Positions 23,849 through 31,292 of a stretch of DNA of 33,329 nt are shown in pieces (within the stretch, counting starts at the first letter, position 1; each line of letters starts with the position of its first letter). Source of the stretch: VBDM01 sp041496705 (GTDB taxonomy: Bacteria; Pseudomonadota; Gammaproteobacteria; Burkholderiales; SG8-39). The translations under genes and the position numbers were made by a program. The stretch is from contig JBGQFD010000034.1 of assembly GCA_041496705.1 (NCBI GenBank), forward strand, positions 1 to 33,329, in the 5' to 3' direction. The notes under the pieces are model-generated. The model saw only the letters and a list, made by a program, of their open reading frames with translations. It did not search any database and was not told the DNA's origin.

Positions 23849-24817
23849 GTGAGCGACGCAGCCAATCTCGATCCCCAGGCGCGCGAACTTCTCGAGCGCT
23901 TCGCCGCGGCCAAGGCGCCGCCCCTGCATTCGCTTTCCGCCGCCGAAGCCCGCCGCGCCTATCGCGAGTCGCGCGCCGCGCTGGCGCCGCCCGCGCTCGC
24001 GGTCGAGGAAGCCCGCGAGCTTTCGGTGCCGGGGCCCGCGGGCGCACTGCGCGCGCGGCTCTACCGTTCCGGCGCGAAACGCGAATCGCTTCCCGGCGTG
24101 GTGTATTTTCACGGCGGCGGATTCATCTACGGCGACATCGACACGCACGACCCGGTGTGCCGCGGCATCGCGGTGCACGGTGCCTGCGCGGTGGTGTCGG
24201 TCGATTACCGCCTGGCTCCCGAACACAAGTTCCCGGCTGCGGTGGAGGACAGCATCGCGGCGGTCGCCTGGGTCGCCGCAAACGGCTCGACCCTGGGCAT
24301 CGACCCGCAGAAGCTCGTCGTCGCGGGCGACAGCGCGGGCGGCAACCTCGCCGCAGTCGTCGCGCTCGCCGCGCGCGAACGCGCAGGGCCGCGCATCGCC
24401 ATGCAGGTGCTCGTCTATCCGACCACGGATCTCCTCGCCGAAAGCGAGTCGGTGGCGAGGTTCGGCGAAGATTATCTCCTAACGCGCGAGAGCATGCGCT
24501 GGGTCAAGCGCACCTATCTGCGCGACGAGCTTGACGCCGCCGACTGGCGCGCATCCCCCTTGCGCGCAGCCGACGTGTCTCAGCTGCCGCCCGCCTACGT
24601 CATCACCGCGGGATTCGATCCGCTGCGCGACGAGGGCCAGGCGTATGCGGACCGGCTGGCGCAGGCGGGGGTTTCCGTGACGACCGAATGCTTCGAGGGG
24701 CAGATCCACGGTTTCCTGGTGATGGGCGGAGCGATTGCGGCCGCCGACCACGCGATGCAGCGCATCGGCCAGATGCTGCGGATGCGCTTCGGCAGTTCTC
24801 CGCGCGTGCGGCCCTGA
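23849..24817 (+). CDS. Alpha/beta hydrolase, hormone-sensitive-lipase (HSL) family esterase
   Basis: The 322-residue enzyme is a carboxylesterase of bacterial family IV. Defining motifs are 'YFHGGGFIYG' (HGGGF at 88-92, oxyanion hole) and the nucleophile Ser162 in 'GDSAGGN'. The catalytic Asp lies in 'ITAGFDPLRDEG' and the His in 'QIHGFLVM'. 'DYRLAPEHKFPAA' at 119-131 is the usual strand between them. I chose GTG 23849 after a GGGG-rich site; ATG 23825 in the same frame would overlap the MFS stop by 17 bases. No signal peptide. It probably cleaves short-chain esters; the physiological substrate is unknown. Confidence 0.9.
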   Translation: MSDAANLDPQARELLERFAAAKAPPLHSLSAAEARRAYRESRAALAPPALAVEEARELSVPGPAGALRARLYRSGAKRESLPGVVYFHGGGFIYGDIDTHDPVCRGIAVHGACAVVSVDYRLAPEHKFPAAVEDSIAAVAWVAANGSTLGIDPQKLVVAGDSAGGNLAAVVALAARERAGPRIAMQVLVYPTTDLLAESESVARFGEDYLLTRESMRWVKRTYLRDELDAADWRASPLRAADVSQLPPAYVITAGFDPLRDEGQAYADRLAQAGVSVTTECFEGQIHGFLVMGGAIAAADHAMQRIGQMLRMRFGSSPRVRP

Positions 24818-24865
24818 CGACCGTAGTAGAATTACCGGACTTCTTCCGCTCGAGCGCGCAAGCGC

Positions 24866-26950
24866 ATGCAGTCTCCCGCCAGACCCTCCTTCGAACGCAA
24901 GATCGTGCGCGCCACCTGCCCGCACGACTGCCCGGATACCTGCGCGCTGCAGGTGACGGTGGAGAACGGCGTCGCCGTGAAAGTCGAAGGCGCGAAAGAC
25001 CATCCGTTTACCGCCGGCACGCTGTGCACCAAGGTGGCGAGGTACCTGGAGCGCACCTACAGCAAGGACCGCGTGCTGTTCCCGCAAAGACGCGCCGGCC
25101 CCAAGGGAAAGGGCGAATTCAAGCGCATCTCCTGGGACGAGGCGCTCGAGGAGATCGCGGGGAAGTTCTCGGCGATCGCCGCTGAAGACCCGCAGGGCAT
25201 CCTGCCCTACGACTACGCCGGCACCATGGGCTACGTGCAGTGGCATTCGATGGGACGGCGCTTGTTCCACCGCCTGGGCGCTTCGCGCCTCGATCGCACC
25301 ATCTGCTCCGCGGCGGGCAAGGCCGGCATGAAGATCACGCTCGGCGGATCGTTCGGCATGGACCCGGAGAGGGCCGACGAAGCGAAGCTCATCATCATCT
25401 GGGGCTCCAACCCCATCGTGTCCAACCTGCATTTCTGGTCGCGTGCCCAGGAAGCCAAGCGCCGCGGCGCAAGGCTCGTCGCGATCGACCCCTACCGCAG
25501 CCTCACCGCGGAAAAATGCCACGAGCACATCGCGCCGCTGCCCGGGAGCGACGCGGCGCTCGCGCTCGCCATGATGCACGTGATCGTCGGCGAAGGGCGA
25601 TACGACGCCGATTACGTCGAGAAGTACACGCTCGGCTTCGAGGCACTGAAGGAGCGGGTCAAGGAGTACTCTCCGCAGCGGGTCGCGGCTGTCACCGGGC
25701 TGCCGCCCGAGCGCATCGTCGCGCTCGCGCGCGAGTACGCCGGCACGCGGCCGGCGGCGATCCGGCTCAACTACGGACTGCAGCGCCACGCCGGGGGCGG
25801 CATGGCGGTGCGCACCATTCTGTGCCTGCCGGCGCTCACCGGGGATTGGCGCCATCCGGCGGGCGGCGCGGTGCTCGGCACCTCGGGATTCTTCGGCATG
25901 AACGACGCGAAGCTCGAGCGACCCGATCTGCTCAGGCTCTCGAGGAACCCGAACCCGCGCACCATCAACATGGCGGCGATCGGGGACGCGCTGCTGCAGG
26001 CGCGGCCGCCGGTCCGCGCGCTATACGTCTACAACTCCAATCCCGTCGCGGTCGCGCCGGACTCGGGGAAGGTCATCAGGGGGTTTTCCCGCGACGACCT
26101 GTTCACCGTGGTGCACGAGCAGTTCTTCACCGATACCTGCGACTACGCCGACATCGTGCTGCCGGCGACGACGCAGCTCGAGCACACCGACGTGCATTCC
26201 GGCTACGGGCACCTCTACGTGATGGCGAACAGCCCGGCGATCGCGCCGCTCGGCGAGGCGCTGCCGAACACCGAAGTGTTCCGCAGGCTCGCCGCGCGCA
26301 TGGGCTTCGCCGAGGACTGCTTCCGCGATTCTGACGAGGACATCTGCCGCCAGGCGCTCGAGTCGTCGAGCGCGCGAATGCAGGGCATCGCGTGGGATAT
26401 CCTGAAGGAAACCGGCTGGCAGCGCCTCAAGGTCCCGGAGCGTTTCGCGCCGTTCGCTCAAGGCAACTTCGGCACGCCCTCGGGCAAATGCGAGTTCTAC
26501 AGCGAGACGGCCAAGGCCATGGGCATGGATCCGCTGCCGGCCTACGTTCCGCCGCGCGAGGCGGCGTCGTCGAACCCGCGCCTCGCGAAGACCTATCCGC
26601 TCGCGCTCATCTCGCCGCCGAACCGCCATTTCCTCAACTCGTCCTTCGCCAACATGCCGTTCGCGATCGCCGAGGCCGGGGAGCCGGGTCTGGACATTCA
26701 CCCGGCCGATGCCGCGGCGCGCAGCATCGGGGACGGCGACACGGTACGGATCTTCAACGACCGCGGCAGTTTCACCGCGCGCGCCCGCGTCAGCGAGCGC
26801 ACGCGTGAAGGAGTCGTGGTGGCGCTGTCGGTATGGTGGAGAAAGCTCACCGCGGACGGGCGCAACGCGAACGAGGTGACTTCGCAGGCGCTCACCGACA
26901 TCGGCGCCGGCGCGACGTTCTACGATTGCCTGGTCGACGTTCAGCCCTAG
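24866..26950 (+). CDS. Molybdopterin-dependent oxidoreductase with N-terminal [4Fe-4S] site
   Basis: The 694-residue enzyme belongs to the DMSO reductase superfamily. The iron-sulfur ligands are Cys18, Cys22, Cys26 and Cys54 in the pattern C-x3-C-x3-C-x27-C. Cys147 in 'DRTICSAAGKAGMK' lies where the molybdenum ligand or its neighbourhood is expected. 'LIIIWGSNPIVSNLHFW' near 175-191 and 'YVYNSNPVAVAPDS' are cofactor-binding loops, and the C-terminal domain carries 'LDIHPADAAARSIGDGDTVRIFNDRG'. No Tat signal precedes the Fe-S site, so it is cytoplasmic. No partner subunit (electron-transfer or membrane) is adjacent. A TAGAAT box at 24827-24832 could be a -10. The substrate is unknown. Confidence 0.87.
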   Translation: MQSPARPSFERKIVRATCPHDCPDTCALQVTVENGVAVKVEGAKDHPFTAGTLCTKVARYLERTYSKDRVLFPQRRAGPKGKGEFKRISWDEALEEIAGKFSAIAAEDPQGILPYDYAGTMGYVQWHSMGRRLFHRLGASRLDRTICSAAGKAGMKITLGGSFGMDPERADEAKLIIIWGSNPIVSNLHFWSRAQEAKRRGARLVAIDPYRSLTAEKCHEHIAPLPGSDAALALAMMHVIVGEGRYDADYVEKYTLGFEALKERVKEYSPQRVAAVTGLPPERIVALAREYAGTRPAAIRLNYGLQRHAGGGMAVRTILCLPALTGDWRHPAGGAVLGTSGFFGMNDAKLERPDLLRLSRNPNPRTINMAAIGDALLQARPPVRALYVYNSNPVAVAPDSGKVIRGFSRDDLFTVVHEQFFTDTCDYADIVLPATTQLEHTDVHSGYGHLYVMANSPAIAPLGEALPNTEVFRRLAARMGFAEDCFRDSDEDICRQALESSSARMQGIAWDILKETGWQRLKVPERFAPFAQGNFGTPSGKCEFYSETAKAMGMDPLPAYVPPREAASSNPRLAKTYPLALISPPNRHFLNSSFANMPFAIAEAGEPGLDIHPADAAARSIGDGDTVRIFNDRGSFTARARVSERTREGVVVALSVWWRKLTADGRNANEVTSQALTDIGAGATFYDCLVDVQP

Positions 26951-26976
26951 CGCTGCGCGAGGATGGAGGGGACTGT

Positions 26977-27621
26977 ATGGTGGCCCGCAAGAAGATCGAA
27001 CCCGACGCGAGGGACGTCCTGATCGTCGTCGACGTGCAGAACGACTTCTGCCCGGGCGGTCGGCTCGCGGTGCAGAAGGGCGACGAGGTGGTGCCCCTTG
27101 TCAACGCGCTGGCGAAGCGCTTCGACAAGGTGGTATTGACCCAGGACTGGCATCCGGCCGGGCACCAGTCGTTCGCGACCTCGCACCCGGGCCACAAGCC
27201 CTTCGATTCGGTGACGCTCGCGTATGGCGAGCAGGTTCTCTGGCCCGACCATTGCGTGCAGGGCAGCGACGGCGCGGCGCTGCACAAGGACCTGTCGGTG
27301 CCGCAGGCGCAGCTGGTGATCCGCAAGGGATGGCACAAGGATGTGGACAGTTACTCTGCTTTCCTCGAAGCCGACCGCCGGACCCGCACCGGGCTCGACG
27401 CGTATCTGCGCGCGCACGGCGTGAAGCGCGTTTTCGTATGCGGGCTCGCCACTGATTTCTGCGTAGCCTGGACGGCACTCGATGCGCGCAAGCTGCGTTT
27501 GCGTGCGGTGGTCGTCGAGGACGCCTGCCGCGCCATCGACACGCAGGGCTCGCTCGCCGCGGCGCGCGCCATGATGGACGAGGCGGGCGTGCGGCGCGTC
27601 GGCTCCGCGGACTTTGCTTGA
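26977..27621 (+). CDS. pncA: Nicotinamidase / pyrazinamidase
   Basis: The 214-residue enzyme converts nicotinamide to nicotinate for NAD salvage. The catalytic triad is visible: Asp19 in 'VVDVQNDFCPGG', Lys117 in 'VIRKGW' and Cys162 in 'GLATDFCV'. Metal ligands are Asp57 and His59 in 'TQDWHPAGHQSF' and His92 in 'WPDHCVQGS'. These match PncA rather than isochorismatase. The start is ATG 26977 behind a GGAGGGGA site. It follows the molybdoenzyme by 26 bases; a functional link (for instance nicotinate hydroxylation) is conceivable but not shown, and the molybdoenzyme is not of the nicotinate-hydroxylase family. Confidence 0.93.
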   Translation: MVARKKIEPDARDVLIVVDVQNDFCPGGRLAVQKGDEVVPLVNALAKRFDKVVLTQDWHPAGHQSFATSHPGHKPFDSVTLAYGEQVLWPDHCVQGSDGAALHKDLSVPQAQLVIRKGWHKDVDSYSAFLEADRRTRTGLDAYLRAHGVKRVFVCGLATDFCVAWTALDARKLRLRAVVVEDACRAIDTQGSLAAARAMMDEAGVRRVGSADFA

Positions 27622-27631
27622 GGGACTCTCC

Positions 27632-28018
27632 ATGGCGATCCAAGGCATGAACCACTTCAACGTTCTCACCGACAAGCTCGAGGCGACGCGGGCTTTCTAC
27701 ATCGGCATCCTCGGGTTCAGCGAAGGGCCGCGGCCGCCCTTCGATTTCGGCGGCGCCTGGCTGTACGCGGGCGGCCAGCCGGTGCTGCACATCTCGGAAG
27801 GGCCGCTGCCCGCAGACCCGGCCGGGGTGCTCGACCATCTTGCGTTCAGCGCCACCGACCTGAGGGGCACCGTGGCGAAGCTCAAAGCCCACGGAATAAA
27901 GTACACGCTGCGTCAGCAGGTGGGTTCGGGCACCTGGCAGATCTTCTGCCACGATCCCTGCGGCGCGAAGGTCGAGCTCGACTTCCCGGCCGATGAAGCC
28001 GCTCCGGCGAACGCTTGA
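27632..28018 (+). CDS. VOC superfamily protein (glyoxalase/dioxygenase fold)
   Basis: The 128-residue single-domain protein has two beta-alpha-beta-beta-beta modules. Likely metal ligands are His8 ('GMNHFNVLT'), His69 ('LDHLAFSA') and Glu115 ('KVELDF'). 'RAFYIGILGF' at 20-29 is the usual helix of module one. The start is ATG 27632, ten bases after the pncA stop. VOC proteins include glyoxalase I, extradiol dioxygenases and antibiotic-binding proteins; the short size and neighbours do not decide which. The downstream FAH-fold protein makes a role in ring-cleavage or keto-acid metabolism possible. Confidence 0.87.
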   Translation: MAIQGMNHFNVLTDKLEATRAFYIGILGFSEGPRPPFDFGGAWLYAGGQPVLHISEGPLPADPAGVLDHLAFSATDLRGTVAKLKAHGIKYTLRQQVGSGTWQIFCHDPCGAKVELDFPADEAAPANA

Positions 28019-28074
28019 GCGGCGCGCGGGTCGAATCCCCAGCATCCCTTGCATCTTTCCAGGAGGCAGTCAGA

Positions 28075-29097
28075 GTGAACGAGAAACGCAGGTTATTCCT
28101 CAAACAGACCGGAGCAGCCGGCGCCGTGGCGCTCACCGGAGTCCAGGTGGCCGGGAGCGCGCTTGCCGCGGGGGCGGGCGCGGGCGCGAAGCCCGAATCG
28201 GCCGCCGCACCGCGCGGCATGACGCTCGTCACCCTGCGCAGCGGCGACGACTTCGGCCTGGGCGTGAAGACCGAGATGGGCATCCTCGACGTCACGAGCG
28301 CCGCCAAGTTCTTCCGCAGCCCGGCGCCGACGCGCATCGAGGACCTCATCCGCCGCGGCAACCGCGGCTTGAGCGAACTCGTAAAGGTCGCGCTCGCGCG
28401 CCGCTTGAAAGGGTTGTTCTTCGACGAGGAGCGCATCGAGTTCGGGCCGTGCGTCACCAACCCGGAGAAGATCCTCTGCGTCGGCATCAACTACGGCAAG
28501 CACGCGCGTGAGATGGGCAACGCGCCGCCCAAGCAGCCGGTGTTCTTCAACAAGTACAACAATGCCCTGAACGCGCACAAGAGCACGGTGCGCGTGTCGG
28601 CAGTGCCGGCGGAGCGCTTCGACTACGAATCCGAGCTGGTCATCGTTATCGGCAGGAAGGCGAAGAACGTCAGCCCGGCCGAGGCGCTGTCGTACGTTTT
28701 CGGCTACTGCGTCGGGCACGATTTCACCGCGCGCGATCTGCAGTCGCGCTCCAGCCAGTGGATGATCGGCAAGACCTGCGACGGCTTCGGGCTGCTCGGA
28801 CCATACCTGGTCACCGCCGACCAGATCCCGGACCCGAACGCGCTGAAGATCGAAGGCACGGTGAACGGCGAGGTGCGCCAGTCCTCGAACACCGTCGACA
28901 TGGTGCACAACTGCGCGACCATCATCAGCTACGCCTCGACGCTGATGACGCTCATGCCGGGGGATATCATCTATACCGGCACGCCGGAGGGCGTGATCGC
29001 CGGCTATCCCAAGGAGAAGCAGGTCTGGCTCAAGGCGGGCGACGTGCTGACGACGACGATCGAGAAGCTCGGCACGCTCAAGTTTTCGCTCGTCTGA
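28075..29097 (+). CDS. Fumarylacetoacetate-hydrolase family protein with Tat-type signal
   Basis: The 340-residue protein starts at GTG 28075, with an AGGAGG site at 28061-28066. Residues 5-10 are 'RRLFLK', a twin-arginine motif, followed by a hydrophobic Ala/Gly-rich segment and 'ALAAGAGA', so export by the Tat pathway is likely. The FAH fold follows: 'ILCVGINYGKHAREMG' near 133-148, metal ligands Glu185 and Glu187 in 'DYESELVIVIG' with Asp216 in 'GHDFTARDLQ', and the Lys/Gly-rich 'MPGDIIYTGTPEGV'. Family members hydrolyse or decarboxylate 1,3-diketo acids from aromatic catabolism and are normally cytoplasmic, so the signal is odd. Predicted to act on an oxo-acid in the periplasm; substrate unknown. 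Confidence 0.87.
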   Translation: MNEKRRLFLKQTGAAGAVALTGVQVAGSALAAGAGAGAKPESAAAPRGMTLVTLRSGDDFGLGVKTEMGILDVTSAAKFFRSPAPTRIEDLIRRGNRGLSELVKVALARRLKGLFFDEERIEFGPCVTNPEKILCVGINYGKHAREMGNAPPKQPVFFNKYNNALNAHKSTVRVSAVPAERFDYESELVIVIGRKAKNVSPAEALSYVFGYCVGHDFTARDLQSRSSQWMIGKTCDGFGLLGPYLVTADQIPDPNALKIEGTVNGEVRQSSNTVDMVHNCATIISYASTLMTLMPGDIIYTGTPEGVIAGYPKEKQVWLKAGDVLTTTIEKLGTLKFSLV

Positions 29098-29171
29098 GCC
29101 GTCAGGCGCGATTGCCCGTGCCCATGTACCATGCGCGCTGCCAGTCAAGATCAACCAAGGAGGGGATGGCA

Positions 29172-29570
29172 ATGAAAAATGTCAAATTGTCCGTCGTTGC
29201 AGGTCTCGCGGTCGCAGCGCTAGGCGCGGGAGTGATCAGCGCGCAGCAGCCGGGTTTCACGCGTACGCTGCTGCAGGACCAGGATCTGAGCGTGCAGGGG
29301 CGCCACGTGGTGCAGGCACGCGCCGAATTCATTCCGGGCGGCGCGGCGGGTAGGCATACCCACCCGGGCGAAGAGCTCGGTTATGTCGTCGAAGGCATGC
29401 TGGAGCTGCTGGTGGATGGCCAGCCGCCGCGCACGATCAAGGCGGGCGAAGTTTTCTTCGTTCCGGCGGGCCTCGTGCACGACGGCAAGAACGTGGGCGG
29501 CGGCAAGGCGGTCGTGCTCGCGACCTACATCGTCGAGAAGGGCAAGCCGGTCGCTTCGCCGGCGAAGTAG
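29172..29570 (+). CDS. Secreted cupin-domain protein
   Basis: The 132-residue protein has a Sec signal peptide (1-24, 'AGVISAQQ' around the cleavage site). The start is ATG 29172, eight bases after AAGGAGG; ATG 29166 is too close to that site. The cupin motif 1 'GGAAGRHTHPGEELGYVVEG' gives His62, His64 and Glu68, and motif 2 'PAGLVHDGKN' gives His103, so a 3-His/1-Glu metal site is complete. Small monodomain cupins of this kind include metal-dependent isomerases and oxygenases. It is probably co-transcribed with the Tat-signal FAH protein; both would then sit in the periplasm. Confidence 0.88.
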   Translation: MKNVKLSVVAGLAVAALGAGVISAQQPGFTRTLLQDQDLSVQGRHVVQARAEFIPGGAAGRHTHPGEELGYVVEGMLELLVDGQPPRTIKAGEVFFVPAGLVHDGKNVGGGKAVVLATYIVEKGKPVASPAK

Positions 29571-29574
29571 GGTT

Positions 29575-29660
29575 AAAGCGGACGCGTTGCGCCGCTTTGA
29601 CTCCGCGCGTTGGAGCGGGCGCCTTTGGCGCCGCTCAGCGCGCGGTGACCGTTCAACGGC
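29575..29660 (+). repeat. Cluster of strong inverted repeats between the cupin and methyltransferase genes
   Basis: Three hairpins lie in a 104-base spacer. The first is AAAGCGG at 29575-29581 with CCGCTTT at 29592-29598. The second is long: 29603-29645, with outer arms CCGCGCG/CGCGCGG, a small internal loop, and an inner stem GAGC-GGCGCC (one bulged G) around a TTT loop. The third is CCGTT/AACGG at 29650-29660. No T tract follows, so these are not classic terminators. Confidence 0.55.
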
Positions 29661-29674
29661 GGATCGTCATTGCC

Positions 29675-30511
29675 ATGTCATCAGTACCCAACCCCGATCG
29701 GGCGGCGTTCCACGCCTTTGAACACGCGGGCTGGCAGGGCGCGGCACAGCAGTACGACGACGCCTTCGGTAGCCTGACCCGGCAGACCATCGCGCCGCTG
29801 CTCGATGCCGCGGGCGTGCGCGCCGGCACGCGCCTGCTCGACGTGGCGAGCGGCCCGGGCTACGTCGCGGCGGCAGCGGCGGAACGCGGCGCACGGATTA
29901 CCGGCCTCGATTTCTCCGCCGCGATGCTGAAGCTCGCACGCAAGCAGAACCCCGGGATCAAGTTTCGCAAAGGCGACGCCGCGGCGCTGCCCTTCAAGGA
30001 CGAAACCTTCGACGCCGTGGTGATGAATTTCGGCATGCTGCATCTGGCGCAGCCCGAGCGCGCCGTGGCCGAAGCGCTTCGTGTGCTGCGTCCCGGCGGA
30101 AGCTACGCATTCACCGTCTGGGCGAAGCCCGAGGAGGCGCTCGGGTTCGGCATCGTCATCGACGCGGTGCGCAAACACGGCAATCCCGAGGTAGGGCTGC
30201 CGCCCGGGCCGCCCTTCTTCCGCTTCGCCGACGCCCAGGAATGCGAGAACGTTTTGAAGGTCGCCGGGTTCGGCAAGGTGAGCGTCAATCGGGTCACCCA
30301 GGTATGGCGTTTCAGCGATCCGGCCACGCTGTTCCAGGCCTTCCTCGGCGGGAGCGTGAGGACCCGCGCGGTGCTGCAGGCGCAATCCGCGCAGGCGCTC
30401 GCCGCGATCCGCGAAGCGGTCGGCACGGCCGCCGCCGGGTTCCAGGACCACGGCACGGTGCAGATTCCCATGCCGGCGGTACTCGCCGCCGCCCAGAAGC
30501 CCGGCCCGTGA
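29675..30511 (+). CDS. Class I SAM-dependent methyltransferase (UbiE/COQ5-like)
   Basis: The 278-residue protein starts at ATG 29675. Methyltransferase motifs are in order: motif I 'LLDVASGPGYVAAAAAERG' near 54-72, 'ITGLDFSAAMLKLARK' near 75-90, motif post-I 'FRKGDAAALPFKDETFDAVVMNFGMLHL' near 97-124, and motif III 'RVLRPGGSYAFTVWA' near 136-150. The pattern is that of small-molecule methylases. Substrate unknown. It overlaps the spermidine-synthase-like gene by four bases (GTGA), so the two are translationally coupled. Confidence 0.88.
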   Translation: MSSVPNPDRAAFHAFEHAGWQGAAQQYDDAFGSLTRQTIAPLLDAAGVRAGTRLLDVASGPGYVAAAAAERGARITGLDFSAAMLKLARKQNPGIKFRKGDAAALPFKDETFDAVVMNFGMLHLAQPERAVAEALRVLRPGGSYAFTVWAKPEEALGFGIVIDAVRKHGNPEVGLPPGPPFFRFADAQECENVLKVAGFGKVSVNRVTQVWRFSDPATLFQAFLGGSVRTRAVLQAQSAQALAAIREAVGTAAAGFQDHGTVQIPMPAVLAAAQKPGP

Positions 30512-31281
30512 AGCGCCTGCGCGACTGGCTCGGCGCCGGCCAGGCGATCGAGATCGTCGAAGAAGACGGCGTGCGCGTGCTGCAGATCGGCGGCAACGCC
30601 ATCCAGAGCGCGATGCGCCTGGATGCCCCGGATCGCATCGAGCTCGACTACGTGCGCGCCATGCTCGGTTTCCTCTTGTTCTGCCCCGGGCCGCGCGACG
30701 TCCTCACGATCGGCCTGGGCGGAGGATCGATGGCGCGCTTCATCCACCAGCGCATGCCGACGACGCGCGTCACCGTGGTCGAGATCAACCCGGGCGTGGT
30801 CACCGTAGCGCGGAAGTATTTTCATTTTCCCGAGGAAGACGCGCGCCTCGCGATCGTGATCGGCGACGGCGCCGAGGTCGTGCCGCAGCGGCCGGCGAGC
30901 TGCGACGTGCTGGTCGTGGACGGTTTCGTCAACGGCCGTCCGGCCAGCGACCTGTGCACGCAGGCGTTCTACGCCGCTGCGTTCGCCGCGCTGCGCGAAG
31001 GCGGGGTGCTGGTCGCCAACTTCATGGCCGACGACAAGCGCATCGAGACCTACTGCCGGCGCATGGAAAAGGCCTTCGGCCATCGCCCGGTGATGCTGCT
31101 CGCCGAGGAAGAGGACAACTTCATCGCGTTCGCGCTGCGCGAGGGACCGCCGCGCATCGCCTGGAGCGAGCTCAAGGCCCGCGCCCGTGCCGCGCACCGG
31201 CTTTTCGAGCTGCCGCTCGAGGCGTGTTTCGCCGACCTGCGCAGGCGCAACTCCCACACCACGCAATTTCTCGAACTCTAG
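30508..31281 (+). CDS. Spermidine-synthase-like protein
   Basis: The 257-residue protein starts at GTG 30508, overlapping the methyltransferase stop. It has the Rossmann core of polyamine aminopropyltransferases: 'IGLGGGSMARFI' at 68-79, the acidic residue in 'VVEINPGVV' (Glu92), and 'DGAEVVPQRP'. Where spermidine synthases have a D-x-x-D-P motif, this protein has 'VVDGFVNGRPASDL': the first Asp (138) is kept but the second is Val. The N-terminal beta-domain is shortened. It may therefore not be a genuine spermidine synthase. It lies between a methyltransferase and an amino acid/polyamine-type permease. Confidence 0.82.
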   Translation: MKRLRDWLGAGQAIEIVEEDGVRVLQIGGNAIQSAMRLDAPDRIELDYVRAMLGFLLFCPGPRDVLTIGLGGGSMARFIHQRMPTTRVTVVEINPGVVTVARKYFHFPEEDARLAIVIGDGAEVVPQRPASCDVLVVDGFVNGRPASDLCTQAFYAAAFAALREGGVLVANFMADDKRIETYCRRMEKAFGHRPVMLLAEEEDNFIAFALREGPPRIAWSELKARARAAHRLFELPLEACFADLRRRNSHTTQFLEL

Positions 31282-31292
31282 GGAACCCCAGA

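Noticed and set aside
26977..28018. A dedicated nicotinate catabolism cluster (pncA plus molybdoenzyme plus VOC plus FAH)
   Set aside because: The molybdoenzyme is of the DMSO reductase family, not the xanthine-dehydrogenase-type nicotinate hydroxylase, and no other nicotinate pathway gene is visible.
28025..28045. A tRNA-like T-arm (GGGTCGAATCCCC)
   Set aside because: One base short of a proper T-loop, and no acceptor, D or anticodon arms can be formed around it; a similar string at 31869-31882 is inside the permease gene.
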